Source: Panaeolus papilionaceus
Taxonomy: Eukaryota > Basidiomycota > Agaricomycetes > Agaricales
Direction of reading: 5' to 3'
Assembly (NCBI GenBank): GCA_015501605.1
Contig: JADNRZ010000006.1
Location: forward strand, 1,364,001-1,428,000
DNA: 64,000 nt
Shown here: in pieces, positions 37,967-48,666 of the stretch
How positions within the stretch are numbered: position 1 is the first letter of the stretch
Layout: each line of letters opens with the position of its first letter
Notes under the pieces: model-generated
Databases searched by the model: none
Seen by the model: only the letters and a program-made list of their open reading frames with translations
What the model was told of the DNA's origin: nothing
Position numbers and translations under genes: made by a program

Positions 37967-39126
37967 CTATCTATAGTACCCCAAAAAAGAGACAAATGGG
38001 AATTTCTCAAAGCGAATGGTCTCGAACCAACCCTTGCCCTTTTCGTTCAAATTTGCTTCCCAGTCAAAATCGAAACGTATAGCCTCAGAGCTATATTGTT
38101 GAAGCGATCGTGTGTTAAAGTATCCATCTGTTGGGGCAGCACATTTTGAATACAAGGGACATATCAGATGGAAGGACAAGCTACTGCCAGTGAAATGCAA
38201 ACACATACCGCGCCATGCAGTCACAAAGAGATCTGCAAGATCCCAAAAGTCATACCCATCTCGCAACCCATCAGCCCACATAAACGGCTCGTCTGGATCT
38301 GGAAAAAATTCCCCTGCAAAAAGCACGACTCGGGGATCTTCTTCGTGCATAGATAGAATGCCCATATGTGCTGTATACATTTCTTGCTCGAATAGAACAA
38401 GTGCGAGTAATTGAGGGCAAGCTCTCAAAACATCCTGTACCTCAGAATCTATCCATTCGTGCGAGTTGTCGGAGGCAAAGTGTGTCAGATTGACAACTTC
38501 AGGAAGAAAGGTGACAGCCCATGTGCTATCCGGCTTTTCCATGAGGTGGAGATGGGTAAGTTTTGTGATGTTAGATGAAAGTAGGGTGTTTTTCGAAAGT
38601 TGTGGTAGTCGCAAAGACGTAGATAGCTTTCGTAGGTTGGGCATACTTTGAATGTGTTGAATTAAATCCCTGCCTTTGCTTAAATTAAGCTGAAGGACCA
38701 GATTCTGAATATTGGGACAGTTATTGAGGAAGAAGATGACGGTCTTTTCATCAACATAAAACTCATCCCAGGCCTCGCATAAGTACAGGTGGTGTGCAAA
38801 AGGTCCAATGTCTTCAAGCTTGAGATTGGGGTACTTGTAAAGATCTGGAAAGAAGTTTCGCTCGCAGCATGTGGATTGATACATAATCCGGTAAATCAGT
38901 GGACGAATCCTGTGTAGCAGGAAGCAAAACGTCTGTCAGTCCTGTGATGGGCGCTAGTCGCAAGTTTGGCCTAGTCAAATAGCCCCAATGCTCACCATGT
39001 ACGAACTCGCTGAGCGACGAGCATCATCCTAGCGTTCGATACGTTATCAAGGGGATCGAATGCTAAAATAAATATCTCCCTCTCCAGCTCAACTGGAAGG
39101 ATGGCGAGGTGGGTTTGTTGTGACAT
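37967..39126 (-). CDS. F-box-like protein
   Basis: Exon 1 (39126-38996) starts MSQQTHLAILPVELEREIF and ends ARMMLVAQRVRTW. Exon 2 opens at 38909 with I-R-P-L-I-Y-R. The join is the usual fungal arrangement where the F-box-like helix bundle (L-P-x-E-L-E-R-E-I-F) is followed by W-x-x-P-L-L-Y-R. The body has leucine-rich-like strands (CPNIQNLVLQL, MPNLRKLSTSL, ACPQLLALVLF). A likely in-frame intron (GTATGT to CAACAG) removes the segment after T-A-W-R near 38,215-38,135. Roughly 350 residues. It faces the DUF6535 gene tail to tail with only about 60 bases between stops, so their transcripts must overlap. Substrate unknown. Confidence 0.72.
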
Positions 39127-39464
39127 CCCATATATCGCTTTCGTTTGCTTTTGTGTGTATCCCAAAAGCTAGTCAGTGGTGGCGGCAGGGCGCTATCTGT
39201 GGACTGAAGGAGGAGGTTCACGACCTTATGTATACTTAAGTACATAGATAGCATTTTTTACAGCTCCGACAAGTCTCCGAAGGCCATGATTTCCCAAGGA
39301 CCTAGTGGCGAAGTAAGACCCATCCTTCAACGTTTCAACTGTAAGCCCTGAAGATAAATTCCAAGATTAACATGTTTATACAAACGTGCTCATATTCAAG
39401 TATCTTGAATGAGCCATTACTATTTACAAGTCGACAAGGTCACAAGGGTTCTGGTACTTGTACT
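39127..39464. other. Short intergenic region
   Basis: About 340 bases upstream of the F-box-like gene and downstream of GTPase I. It should hold the promoter of the former. No other feature is seen. Confidence 0.4.
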
Positions 39465-40863
39465 CTACTTCTGAAACTTGATAAGCCTCTTTGCCTTCTG
39501 TTTTGTCTTGTCGACCATCTGCCGCACCTTGCCTTTGCGTACCTCAGGCCCAGGCTCGGGCGTATCAAATAAATAATGAAAGGACACCACACTGCTTGAT
39601 CTAAGAGATGGCATCTCTTTGGCCTCCGAGGTACTCACCCCGGGTGGAGGAGCACCAAATTCTTCCACTTCATCCAATGCAACCCTAAGGTCCTTTTCTG
39701 CCTCCGCTTTATCCTGTAAAAGTATGTTTCTAAGGGTTACATTCCGCTGAGTGAAGGGGTCTCTGAGATCCTCCTCTATGAAATTCAGTCGAAGCTGCAT
39801 TTGTCCGATTCGATGGAGAAGGTTCCTGTACAGCGGGGGCACAAATGGGGCCTGGTGGAAATTCCTCTTGTATTTGTTCCTTTCAAATCTTGAAGCGTCA
39901 TACGCCCATGTTGCCAGAGAATCATCCACAATGCTCAGGGCGGACGATTCCGTGTTTTCGAATTTCACGACACGAGTACCTTCGTCGATGAATTTCTGTT
40001 CGGATATAGAATGAGCTCAGGTCAAGGATCATGCATTGATCAGGCCCCAACCTTCCAATGTTCGTCTTGAAGCTGCCGATATCGTTTCTCGGCTTTCTCT
40101 TTCTGCTCTTCAGTCCAAAGAAGGTCCCACATAGTGGTTACGACGGCAATATTTTTAGCCGCTTGTTCGCCAATTAATGTCTTGAAAATGTCAAGGTTTT
40201 GTGTCTTGCTCCCTGACATCCTGATGTCTGTGATTCTGTCAAAGTAAAGGATACGGTCGAAGGCAGATTTCCTCCTGAATGCCTAGATAAGATTCAGAAC
40301 ATATCCCAACCGACAGGCGTACCGGTCTTCCAACCACTTATACAGCATCTTTGTTATCTTCATCTCGGATATTTTGCGATCTGCAAAGCCAGGCGTGTCG
40401 ACAATGTAGATGTTTCCCTCAAAGTTGACATCCTCCAGGCCATCAAGATGATACGAGACAATTTGTTGGGTAACACCTTCCAGTTGATCCTTGGATATGC
40501 CTAAGGAATTACCACCGGGAAGCCTCTCAATGAACTATAAGTTATGAAATTTATTTAACATTCCTCTCGGCTAAATTAGGGTATCTAAAAGCTCACATTG
40601 CTCTTTCCTACTCCTGTAGGACCCATGAGTCTAATTCATTAGAATCAGCTCGATTTCTGGATGTAAGATGATGAAACACCACACAGAATTACGCAGCTAT
40701 CGGTATCGTTGAGACCTTCGTCATCGTCCGCCACATATTTCATGCATACATGACCTGAAATCTCAATTGTTTTGTACTGCTTTTTTGAGGTCGACGGGTC
40801 TGTGCTTTCTTGAGATGCTGCATCATCGGTGGACTCGTATGAAGAGCCTGTTGAGTCAGGCAT
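39465..40863 (-). CDS. AIG1-like P-loop GTPase, paralogue I
   Basis: Five or so exons: 40863-40685, 40630-40597, 40534 onward, and a last exon ending at 39465. After an acidic Ser/Thr leader, a tiny exon encodes the P-loop L-M-G-P-T-G-V-G-K-S-N, continued as F-I-E-R-L-P-G. The G3 motif is I-V-D-T-P-G-F-A-D-R-K-I-S-E-M-K. A G4-like motif is V-V-T-T-M-W-D-L-L. The C-terminal third is helical (L-Q-D-K-A-E-A-E-K-D-L) and ends basic (K-T-K-Q-K-A-K-R-L-I-K). Fungal members of this group resemble AIG1/GIMAP GTPases, which in animals and plants work in immunity. What they do in fungi is not established. A paralogue with the same architecture lies at 50565-52023. Confidence 0.8.
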
Positions 40864-41108
40864 GACGTTGAATGGTGTTATATGTTGAGTGAACCGTTAG
40901 AGGCCATTGGCTCGCTCGACACAAGCTTTGTCCTAATCAAGCACACGTGTTAGTGGGACCAATATCTGTTTGTCATTTTTAGTCGACCATCGCGGAGATG
41001 ACCAAGAAATTGTAAAAATCCAGACAAACTCAAGGTGAGAATTAGGTAGTGGAACAACATCGATTCAGAATAAATTCTAATGTGCATTCCTTTTGCCTAA
41101 TAAGAAGA

Positions 41109-42783
41109 TTTAAATGGGTGTCATTGTCACTGTGAATCGCTCAGTGCAATCAGGTTACGGTGAATCTGGTCCGGGTATGATGACGGGGAAATCGGACGAG
41201 GAACCTTGGACTTGTCGCTGAAGCCAGTCGCGGTGCATTACAATCAGTTCAATGTCCAAGGCGATATCCACTGTGTGTTCGAGCTTCAGCTCAAGGTCGA
41301 AGTCCCTCGGTAGTCCATAACTCGAGAATAAGTGAGACCATTTTCGTCCAAATCGCCATGCCACGACATCTGGCGCAGGTAAGGAGATGTTGATGGTTGA
41401 CTGACTCCTCACTTTCAAACCAAAACCATGTTCAACAAGCCCATCGCCGTTCCTTGTTAGGGTCTCCATAATGTGGATGGGTGACGACCTGTCTTCGTCA
41501 TGTCTGGGATGTATTCAACTCGGATGGTGAAGCTGGAGAGACGCAGGGGAGGTGAGACCAATGGCGAACACACATTAGGATATGTTTGGTGTCTTTTCGG
41601 TGACGAGGCTCAGATTAGCAAGATAGCATTCATTTCAATCCACTCGTGATTTGGGAGGCGATAAAATGGATGTTGCTTCCATGCGTAGCCACCGTCCCGT
41701 CGTTCATCATCACACGGTATATGAACCTTCGGGCTTGGCACTTGAATATGCGGGCGTCGGGCGTTCATATCCTTTATCAAATCGCGCGTTACAACTTCCA
41801 AACTCGAGCCTTCGGGAAAGGTGCCCTTGTGCTGTTGTTCAATACGACGAAGCTGTGATGTACCAACGGATATGTTAACGGGATTGTCAATAGAGAAGAA
41901 GGAGAAGGTTACATTTTTTCCACGATCATGAAAAGTGCCTGTAGCGTTAATCCAGCAACGGACATTTGTTTTCTGGACCTCCTGGGATAAATCAACACCC
42001 TCCGTTTCCAATAATGAACGAAATGTAGGAAACCAGGTTGTGAATAAGTCGGACGTCAGCACGCACTCCTCTAAGCTACGAAAAATATTCGAAGCCAGAG
42101 TTTGAACAGAAACATAGCTGACCGTCGCTTCTCCACTGTATTAGGAAACAAAGGTGGCACAAAATAATAATATTGGGGCATACAGTTTTTGGATGACGAG
42201 ACTTACAAAGTTGTCGAACTAAGATTTTGTAACAGTGGCGCAAACAGCTGAAAAATGCTTTATATTGGCCAGGGGATAGGTGATTTGGTGTACTCACTGT
42301 GTCTAGCGCCGTTTTCACCTCTCCATAGATCTTACGGGATTCCACAATATTTTCGTAGCCAAAGACGAGTGTTTTCATTATTACTGCAAGGTTCTGGAGG
42401 CTTTGAGAGGACAAACCACTATTCAAATATCGCATCAGTGTGTCAACATCGACGGCGACAGTTGATGCATAATAAAATGCCCCGTAGCTGCAAGAAACAG
42501 CCTGAATAAGGGACGAAAGCTGTGTCTTCTGCTCACTGGTGAAAGACGAACTGGGATAATTCGATTAGAGTTGGTGCTGGCAATCAAACACATAACTTGC
42601 GAAATATCCACCGTTTGTAAGTAAAGGTGCGAGGTCCAACCGTCCAACACCTCGAAGCACCAGGCGCCTGTTGTAGAAACTTCCCACGCTGGCGGTTCTG
42701 CTGAACGGTCTTGAGGCCAATTCTGAATCCGGGCCTTTTTTTACTACATCCATATCTAGCTGACTCATGGATTCCACTGGCAT
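41109..42783 (-). pseudogene. Unknown partner gene X, copy I (apparently frameshifted)
   Basis: Exons carry, in order: a leader with R-P-F-S-R-T-A-S-V-G-S-F-Y-N-R-R; a helical part (K-T-L-V-F-G-Y-E-N-I-V-E-S-R-K-I-Y); a middle domain (L-L-E-T-E-G-V-D-L-S-Q-E, then V-T-F-S-F-F); and an end domain (W-R-F-G-R-K-W-S-H-L-F-S-S-Y-G-L-P-R-D-F-D-L). I do not recognise the family; the leader faintly recalls the start of SNTX-like proteins, which is weak evidence. Compared with copy II, one base is missing between about 41,470 and 41,510, and a CAA codon has become TAA at 41,155, cutting the last 15 or so residues. The gene is either decayed or spliced in a way I cannot see. It lies upstream of GTPase I on the same strand. 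Confidence 0.55.
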
Positions 42784-42977
42784 TTCCTAACAGTCTGATA
42801 TCCGATACATCGATTCTGACATGCAAATTCAGAATAGATAATGTTTCGATTCGTTAGAATCGATGCCATTTAGGCCAGACGAATGACTTATATGAAGTAT
42901 CATCAACGCTGTGACCCACTCCAATTCTCACTTCAACTTGCTCTGTAATAAGGATACCAACCCCAATATCATACTAC

Positions 42978-43670
42978 ATGTCCCAAACGAGACCCTTTGA
43001 TGAGATGGAGCGCTACGTGCGTACCATGGAAGCTAGGTCGCGAAATCTTGCGTACGATACACATACCACTCAAAAAATGTTTGCTGCAACGTTGAATGCT
43101 ATAGTTCCTTCGCTCCGAAACAAACATTTGTACGTATATCTCCCCTGCTCACAAATGTGCTCATAACCCTTACTGAATATATGCTCTGTTAAATAGCATA
43201 GAGGCATTGAGGTGGCAATGTTCGCAAGATTATAGAGGCACGGCCAGTCACCTTCAAGTATTTCGCATGACTTCTTAGATGCTGCTTTGCTCTACTACAA
43301 CATCCCAGATGCACATCATACATACAAAGTGAAACTTTTCAGCAACTCTGTAGCTAGCCCGGGTGAGATCGTGGAAACCTTTTTGAACTGCCTCAAAGTT
43401 ATTGAAGGGAGATTGACCCACGTAAGAATTCCCTCATGCGATCAGCCTTTATGATCAAGCTTTATCGTGATACTGATGAATTTTTTAGGTCTTTCAGTTG
43501 CACTCTACAATGCGCACACGCTGGACACTATCCTATCTATGAGGTCATGGCCATAATGTGGGTCCCAAGGCTAGGGAGGCGTTCAAGGGTAAGCGTTACA
43601 GTTTTCCTCGCAGTACATCAATCTGACGGACTGAACATTCAGCCAAACTTCTCTCCCAGGACACTCCTTT
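42978..43670 (+). pseudogene. Decayed or complex unknown gene, 5' part
   Basis: An opening exon (42978-43131) reads MSQTRPFDEMERYVRTMEAR and ends at a GTACGT donor. Next come I-E-A-L-R-W-Q-C-S-Q-D-Y and, in another frame, D-F-L-D-A-A-L-L-Y-Y-N-I-P-D-A-H up to a GTAAGA donor near 43,422. Then follows V-A-L-Y-N-A-H-T-L-D-T-I-L-S-M. These pieces look like real protein but cannot be joined without a frame change around 43,265, so I call it broken. Family not recognised. It is divergent from gene X copy I. Confidence 0.4.
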
Positions 43671-43976
43671 GAGAATCTGGACAGCCGCAGCCTATTCCGA
43701 GTCTGATGTGTGGATAGTTGTTTTTTTTTCGGCAATCCTTCGCAACTCAGTTCGAGAACATTTGGCCTAGTGGAATGTCATTATGTCGCGATATACCAAA
43801 TTTAACAGCTCTCTTCAGAAGGCTAGCTCCAAGCAACAGAGCACCATTTCGTATATAATTCTCACAACACACAAGATCAGGGATCACGTGTCTGAGTACA
43901 TACACAGTGTACGTTGTCCGAGTCAATAGTCATTGACTCATTGTCTAACGTTTTATTGTCTTTTCCCATACTTTTA

Positions 43977-44884
43977 GATTCACCCCTCTATTGTGGGCCA
44001 CCCAAATTACTTCAAGAGTAACCGAGCGCAAGTTAAAGAGCTCATGGATGGAGCCGGCGACATGGGGGACTCCTTACGTTGCCCTGTCTCTTCCCCGACT
44101 GGCCTATGGATTTTATGAAAGCTGCAGTCACCGCTAACATTCTCGAGGTCCAGCAACTTAGGTCGCAATCTCTTCGCTCGCGCAGTTTGGTCCGCCACCT
44201 GCAAAATCGAAATGCGACCAACACAGCTTCAAACCGCCCACAAGAAACTTACCCTGCCGGTGCACCCGTGTTGATGTCAACTGGAGCTTCTCATACGTAC
44301 CTGGATACAGTGCCCAGGCTGACGCTCTCTCTCTGGAGGCATCATATCCCCCCAATACAAAGGCGGACACGACGGACATCAAGTACACAGTCAAAGACAC
44401 TCAGGCTTATCAGTCCGGGTTTACCATCGACAGCATCCAGAAGAAGGCCATTGAGCTGACCGTTTCCCGCAATCTCTTGTTCCATCGCATAGTCCCCATG
44501 CAGAAAATGGCGCTGCAGAAAGATGCTCCGTGGACTGTAACAGAGAACGGAGCTCTTCGAAAGGGCGTTGAGGCCTTGGAGCTCATGGCAATGGTCAGGT
44601 TGCACGACCCGTCGGAGGAAGAGATTTATACAGTGGTGAGTGTTCAGGCTGATTTCGAGGCTCAAATCCGTAGGAGTACTCAGCAATCGTGGAACTCGAT
44701 TGGGGCTGTCTTTGCAAAGGGGTTCCGTCGCCTAATAATCTCCCAGTGTACGGCCTTGCATGATATCCAGAAGACTGTCCCTCCTGACATTACGACAGAG
44801 CTGGTGACCGTCCAAGGTTCAAGTTTCGAACGTTACTACGAAGGACATTTTTCGCTTTATTCGCTCTGGTGTATCTTCTTGTGA
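43977..44884 (+). pseudogene. Decayed unknown gene next to the lectin repeat
   Basis: A plus-strand frame encodes N-Y-F-K-S-N-R-A-Q-V-K-E-L-M-D-G-A-G-D-M and stops near 44,118. A second frame from about 44,250 encodes V-D-V-N-W-S-F-S-Y-V-P-G-Y-S-A-Q-A, then a long clean stretch (T-D-I-K-Y-T-V-K-D-T, A-L-R-K-G-V-E-A-L-E-L-M) to a stop at 44,884. Amino-acid use is ordinary and the second part is over 200 codons, so this was probably a real gene now broken near its middle. No family recognised. Its stop lies only 26 bases before the left arm of the lectin inverted repeat, so the duplication edge may have removed its tail. Confidence 0.4.
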
Positions 44885-45162
44885 TGTCACTAAACGGGAG
44901 GGAGCTTCGGTAACGAAGCCAGTTCTGCTTATCTGCTCCAGCCACTATAGACCTGAGCAGTTGTATTGAATAGGAGCACATAAGGACTGATGCTCGAAAC
45001 CAGATACGTAGATATTACACAGATTTGATATGATTTGTAAATACACTTGATCCAGCGCCGCCCCTCTGCGAATATTCTCGACATTCGAAAACCCCTTTAT
45101 AACAGAATAGAAATCAGCTTCGATGCCAAATGAAACGCAAAATGGTGAAAAAGGCGCTTACC

Positions 45163-45591
45163 CTATCCAATAATGATGTCGCAGTTGATGTTCTGCGTGC
45201 CAGAACCTGCGCAGTTGACAGAAACGGAACGACCCTGGCTGTTCTTGACGCTGTATTGCGTGAGCACCTTCTCGCGCTGTGCTGCGCTTGCCGTTCCTGC
45301 CTTGTAGTAATCGGGGTGGAGGGCAACACCAGTTTGGGTGTTGCTCAAGTTGGGCTGGATGTCGATCCATGATTTGTAGTTGTGGACTCCGAGAGCGATG
45401 AGGAAGGCTTCGCTATCGGAGGCAAGGCGGAGCGTGCCAGAGGTACCACTGCCGCCCAAGGTGAGAACATGCACATCATTCGATTTGTTCCATTTCGCTC
45501 CGTTGGCGAAGTACCAGGCAGTACTCTCAACAGCACTGAAGAAGGCGTTGGGGTTGGTCTGGTAGACACGGGCGGTGATTTGGTATGACAT
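45163..45591 (-). CDS. Fungal fruit-body lectin, left copy
   Basis: 142 residues in one exon, the usual size of the Agaricus bisporus lectin/XCL family (about 142-144). Family marks: R-V-Y-Q-T-N-P-N-A-F-F near the start, W-Y-F-A-N-G-A-K-W, then the strongly conserved V-L-T-L-G-G-S-G-T-S-G-T-L-R, F-L-I-A-L-G-V-H-N-Y-K, the REK-L-T-like Q-R-E-K-V-L-T-Q-Y-S-V, G-R-S-V-S-V and the final I-I-I-G. Members bind Galbeta1-3GalNAc and GlcNAc-type sugars and are cytosolic, with a proposed role against nematodes and insects. There is no signal peptide, as expected. The protein is identical to the right copy. A TATA box and a 5' leader intron lie upstream within the repeat arm. Confidence 0.95.
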   Translation of the reverse strand: MSYQITARVYQTNPNAFFSAVESTAWYFANGAKWNKSNDVHVLTLGGSGTSGTLRLASDSEAFLIALGVHNYKSWIDIQPNLSNTQTGVALHPDYYKAGTASAAQREKVLTQYSVKNSQGRSVSVNCAGSGTQNINCDIIIG

Positions 45592-45719
45592 GGTAACAAG
45601 TGAGTCTGTAGACTGAATCCAATTGCTGTTAGTTTGAGTGTGGTAGTAGATGTGTGAGAGAGGACTTACTTCTGAAGGAGGTTGCTTCGAGTCTGTTGAG
45701 TTAGGTATTTCGTTCGTGC

Positions 45720-45728
45720 TTTTATATA
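45720..45728 (-). promoter_or_regulatory. TATA box of left lectin gene
   Basis: TATATAAAA on the minus strand, about 130 bases before the ATG, inside the repeat arm and so duplicated exactly at the right copy. Between it and the ATG is a likely 44-base leader intron (45626-45669, GTAAGT to CTAACAG). Confidence 0.6.
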
Positions 45729-46204
45729 TTTCGTGCTGCTCATTTCTATCTCTTTTGGGATGAATATGACCCGATTCTCGATACGGCTTCTTGCATCAGC
45801 GTGGAATTGCGGCGCTAGTTTACGATATCACTAGTGCTCTTTCTAGGTCGTTCACTTATCTAAATCTATGCCTTCAAAGCTCGGATCATACTGCTGCACA
45901 TTTTTGTAACAGCTATTCAACTAGCTTTGCTCTTTGGTCACATATTCTCACTCCGGGACTCGAATTAAGAACGAAAGATATGGCAAGTTGGGCCACCCAA
46001 TAGACCACCCATAGCACTGATCAGCCATAGAGAGAGAACATCAGGCCTTCCGAGTCTGCAGAAAGCAATGTCGAGTTTTGATCAGCGCTTGAGCAAGTTT
46101 TGGTTAAGCTCAAATCTATTACTCGTTTCTAATGGTATACGTAACTTCGCTTCTTTATATTTCAATTCAGTTGGTAGCACAGCTTGTTACCCTTGATTCC
46201 TTAC

Positions 46205-47122
46205 ATACCACCACAAAGCATGGAAAATTCAAATGAGAACGGCTCAGCGATTGACATGTTGCTCCAGCCTGTATTACTCGGAGCTGTGTTCGGACCTCGA
46301 GGCATTACTTTTACATTTGTACTTGGTGGGACATTATCGAGTCGATGTCAAATGTCAGTTCTTGATATGGCGTGGAAACGCGGCGCTTATTATTCGCTCC
46401 AACAGCTTCTTTGGGAACAGTCTGGGATTTGCAAATTATTTCACTGTTCACTATTCAGTGACCCAATTGTAACAGGTTCTGATCCGATTGGTACCCTGTA
46501 ATTCGTTTACATCCCTTTGTTCAGAGCTCGTGGTTGGTGAATGTACACTTACTTTTGATGAGGGTATTTTGGACATCTGTTTACTGCTAAGTGCAAAACG
46601 ATAGACGTTACGCTCCTATATAGTGACATTCGGACCTCGAAAACTAGCTAGATCCAATTCAAATTTGACGCGATTTCCACCCTAGTGTACCAAGCACCTG
46701 ACGCAGCCGTTTACAATGGTTCGCTGCCCTCATTTATAACAAAAAATGTTTCCCATACCATAAACCGACACTTCTCTACAATCTTATGAAGTTTTGGGAG
46801 GAATCACCACATGTAATGAGTGACGGGGCATTCGAAAGCCAGGGTGATATGCATCAGCCATCAACGTAGGTCACAATTGTGAATGTCTGGGGTGACCTAT
46901 CATTTTGTAATTAGCTGTATATCTTTGCAATCTGCTCATTCAGAGGGCCATGTAAGATGAGTGGTCAGCTTATATGCTGTCCTGGACATTTGGTACCATA
47001 GTGGCAACAACTGATGCAGAGTTGTTCGCAAAAGGGAAAGCCGAACTGCATGTGGGTCTACAGCGTGAATCGAAGCATTGAAAAGTCGGAAGCAGAATTG
47101 TCACTGTCAGTCAATTGTCGGA
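46205..47122. other. Spacer between the inverted repeat arms
   Basis: About 0.92 kb of unique sequence separating the two diverging lectin promoters. Short frames occur (for example 46,184-46,501) but have no domain, splice logic or paralogue. No transposon ends were found. Confidence 0.5.
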
Positions 47123-47598
47123 GTAAGGAATCAAAGGTAACAAGCTGTGCTACCAACTGAATTGAAATGTAAAGAAGCGAAATTACATATACCATTAGAA
47201 ACAAGTAATGAATTTGAGCTTGACCAAAACTTGCTTGAGCACTGATCAAAACTCGACATTGCTTTCTGCAGACTCGGAAGGCCTGATGTTCTCTCTCTAT
47301 GGCTGATCAGTGCTATGGGTGGTCTATTGGGTGGCCCAACTTGCCATATCTTTCGTTCTTAATTCGAGTCCCGGAGTGAGAATATGTGACCAAAGAGCAA
47401 AGCTAGTTGAATAGCTGTTACAAAAATGTGCAGCAGTATGATCCGAGCTTTGAAGGCATAGATTTAGATAAGTGAACGACCTAGAAAGAGCACTAGTGAT
47501 ATCGTAAACTAGCGCCGCAATTCCACGCTGATGCAAGAAGCCGTATCGAGAATCGGGTCATATTCATCCCAAAAGAGATAGAAATGAGCAGCACGAAA

Positions 47599-47607
47599 TA
47601 TATAAAA
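47599..47607 (+). promoter_or_regulatory. TATA box of right lectin gene
   Basis: TATATAAAA 129 bases before the ATG at 47,736. A GTAAGT donor at 47,658 and an AACTAACAG acceptor ending at 47,701 suggest a 44-base leader intron. Confidence 0.6.
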
Positions 47608-47735
47608 GCACGAACGAAATACCTAACTCAACAGACTCGAAGCAACCTCCTTCAGAAGTAAGTCCTCTCTCACACATCTACTACCACACTCAAACTAACA
47701 GCAATTGGATTCAGTCTACAGACTCACTTGTTACC

Positions 47736-48164
47736 ATGTCATACCAAATCACCGCCCGTGTCTACCAGACCAACCCCAACGCCTTCTTCAGTGCTGTTGA
47801 GAGTACTGCCTGGTACTTCGCCAACGGAGCGAAATGGAACAAATCGAATGATGTGCATGTTCTCACCTTGGGCGGCAGTGGTACCTCTGGCACGCTCCGC
47901 CTTGCCTCCGATAGCGAAGCCTTCCTCATCGCTCTCGGAGTCCACAACTACAAATCATGGATCGACATCCAGCCCAACTTGAGCAACACCCAAACTGGTG
48001 TTGCCCTCCACCCCGATTACTACAAGGCAGGAACGGCAAGCGCAGCACAGCGCGAGAAGGTGCTCACGCAATACAGCGTCAAGAACAGCCAGGGTCGTTC
48101 CGTTTCTGTCAACTGCGCAGGTTCTGGCACGCAGAACATCAACTGCGACATCATTATTGGATAG
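47736..48164 (+). CDS. Fungal fruit-body lectin, right copy
   Basis: Identical in protein to 45163-45591 and read outward from the repeat centre. The start ATG at 47,736 (MSYQITARVY) matches the family start, so no upstream extension is needed. The stop TAG at 48,162-48,164 is followed at once by GGTAAGC, so a 3' leader-type intron may follow. Two identical intact genes imply either a very recent duplication or ongoing conversion between arms. Higher gene dosage of an abundant defence or storage protein is a reasonable benefit. Upstream regulation is shared to at least 1 kb. Confidence 0.95.
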   Translation: MSYQITARVYQTNPNAFFSAVESTAWYFANGAKWNKSNDVHVLTLGGSGTSGTLRLASDSEAFLIALGVHNYKSWIDIQPNLSNTQTGVALHPDYYKAGTASAAQREKVLTQYSVKNSQGRSVSVNCAGSGTQNINCDIIIG

Positions 48165-48666
48165 GGTAAGCGCCTTTTTCACCATTTTGCGTTTCATTTG
48201 GCATCGAAGCTGATTTCTATTCTGTTATAAAGGGGTTTTCGAATGTCGAGAATATTCGCAGAGGGGCGGCGCTGGATCAAGTGTATTTACAAATCATATC
48301 AAATCTGTGTAATATCTACGTATCTGGTTTCGAGCATCAGTCCTTATGTGCTCCTATTCAATACAACTGCTCAGGACTATAGTGGCTGGAGCAGATAAGC
48401 AGAACTGGCTTCGTTACTGGAGTCCCCTCTTTTTTAGTAACATATGAAGATGCGAGGACGCAAGAGGCCAGTTGTACATGCATTAAAGCAAAGCATTTGA
48501 GAGGCCTCGACGACAACAGATAACAACTCGAACTTTGCTCGAACTTATCGATTCGGTAATCTATTCGAAGTAAGTAGTTCGAAAAAATTAGGGATGGCGA
48601 ACGGATGGCTTTGATTTAAGGTCAAATCTAATTAGAACCCCTGTTGGGTATGTTGGCTAGGAAGAA

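Larger units (their letters stand above)
44910..46204 (+). repeat. Left arm of a 1.3-kb inverted repeat
   Basis: This arm is the reverse complement of 47123-48417; coordinates of matching bases sum to 93,327 throughout, so there is no insertion or deletion. In the parts I compared base by base (44,910-45,170 and 45,592-45,800) I saw one difference (44,951), and the lectin frames are identical. The inner 120 bases (46,085-46,204) hold about 11 differences, all transitions. The arm carries a whole lectin gene with its promoter. Confidence 0.95.
47123..48417 (-). repeat. Right arm of the 1.3-kb inverted repeat
   Basis: Mirror image of 44910-46204. The match ends at 48,417 on the outside (ggcttcgttac, then divergence) and at 47,123 on the inside (gtaaggaatc). 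The two lectin genes point outward from the centre. Confidence 0.95.

Noticed and set aside
41109..42783. Assignment of gene X to the SNTX-like family
   Set aside because: Only a short leader (R-P-F then F-Y-N-R-R) is reminiscent. The rest does not match what I know of that family, so no name was given.
45791..46003. Frame conserved in both lectin arms (also 47324-47536)
   Set aside because: It is conserved only because the arms are near identical. It lies in the lectin promoter and shows no independent coding sign.
46184..46501. 105-codon frame in the lectin repeat spacer
   Set aside because: No family, no splice logic, and it starts in the repeat arm where the other arm has no equivalent frame.
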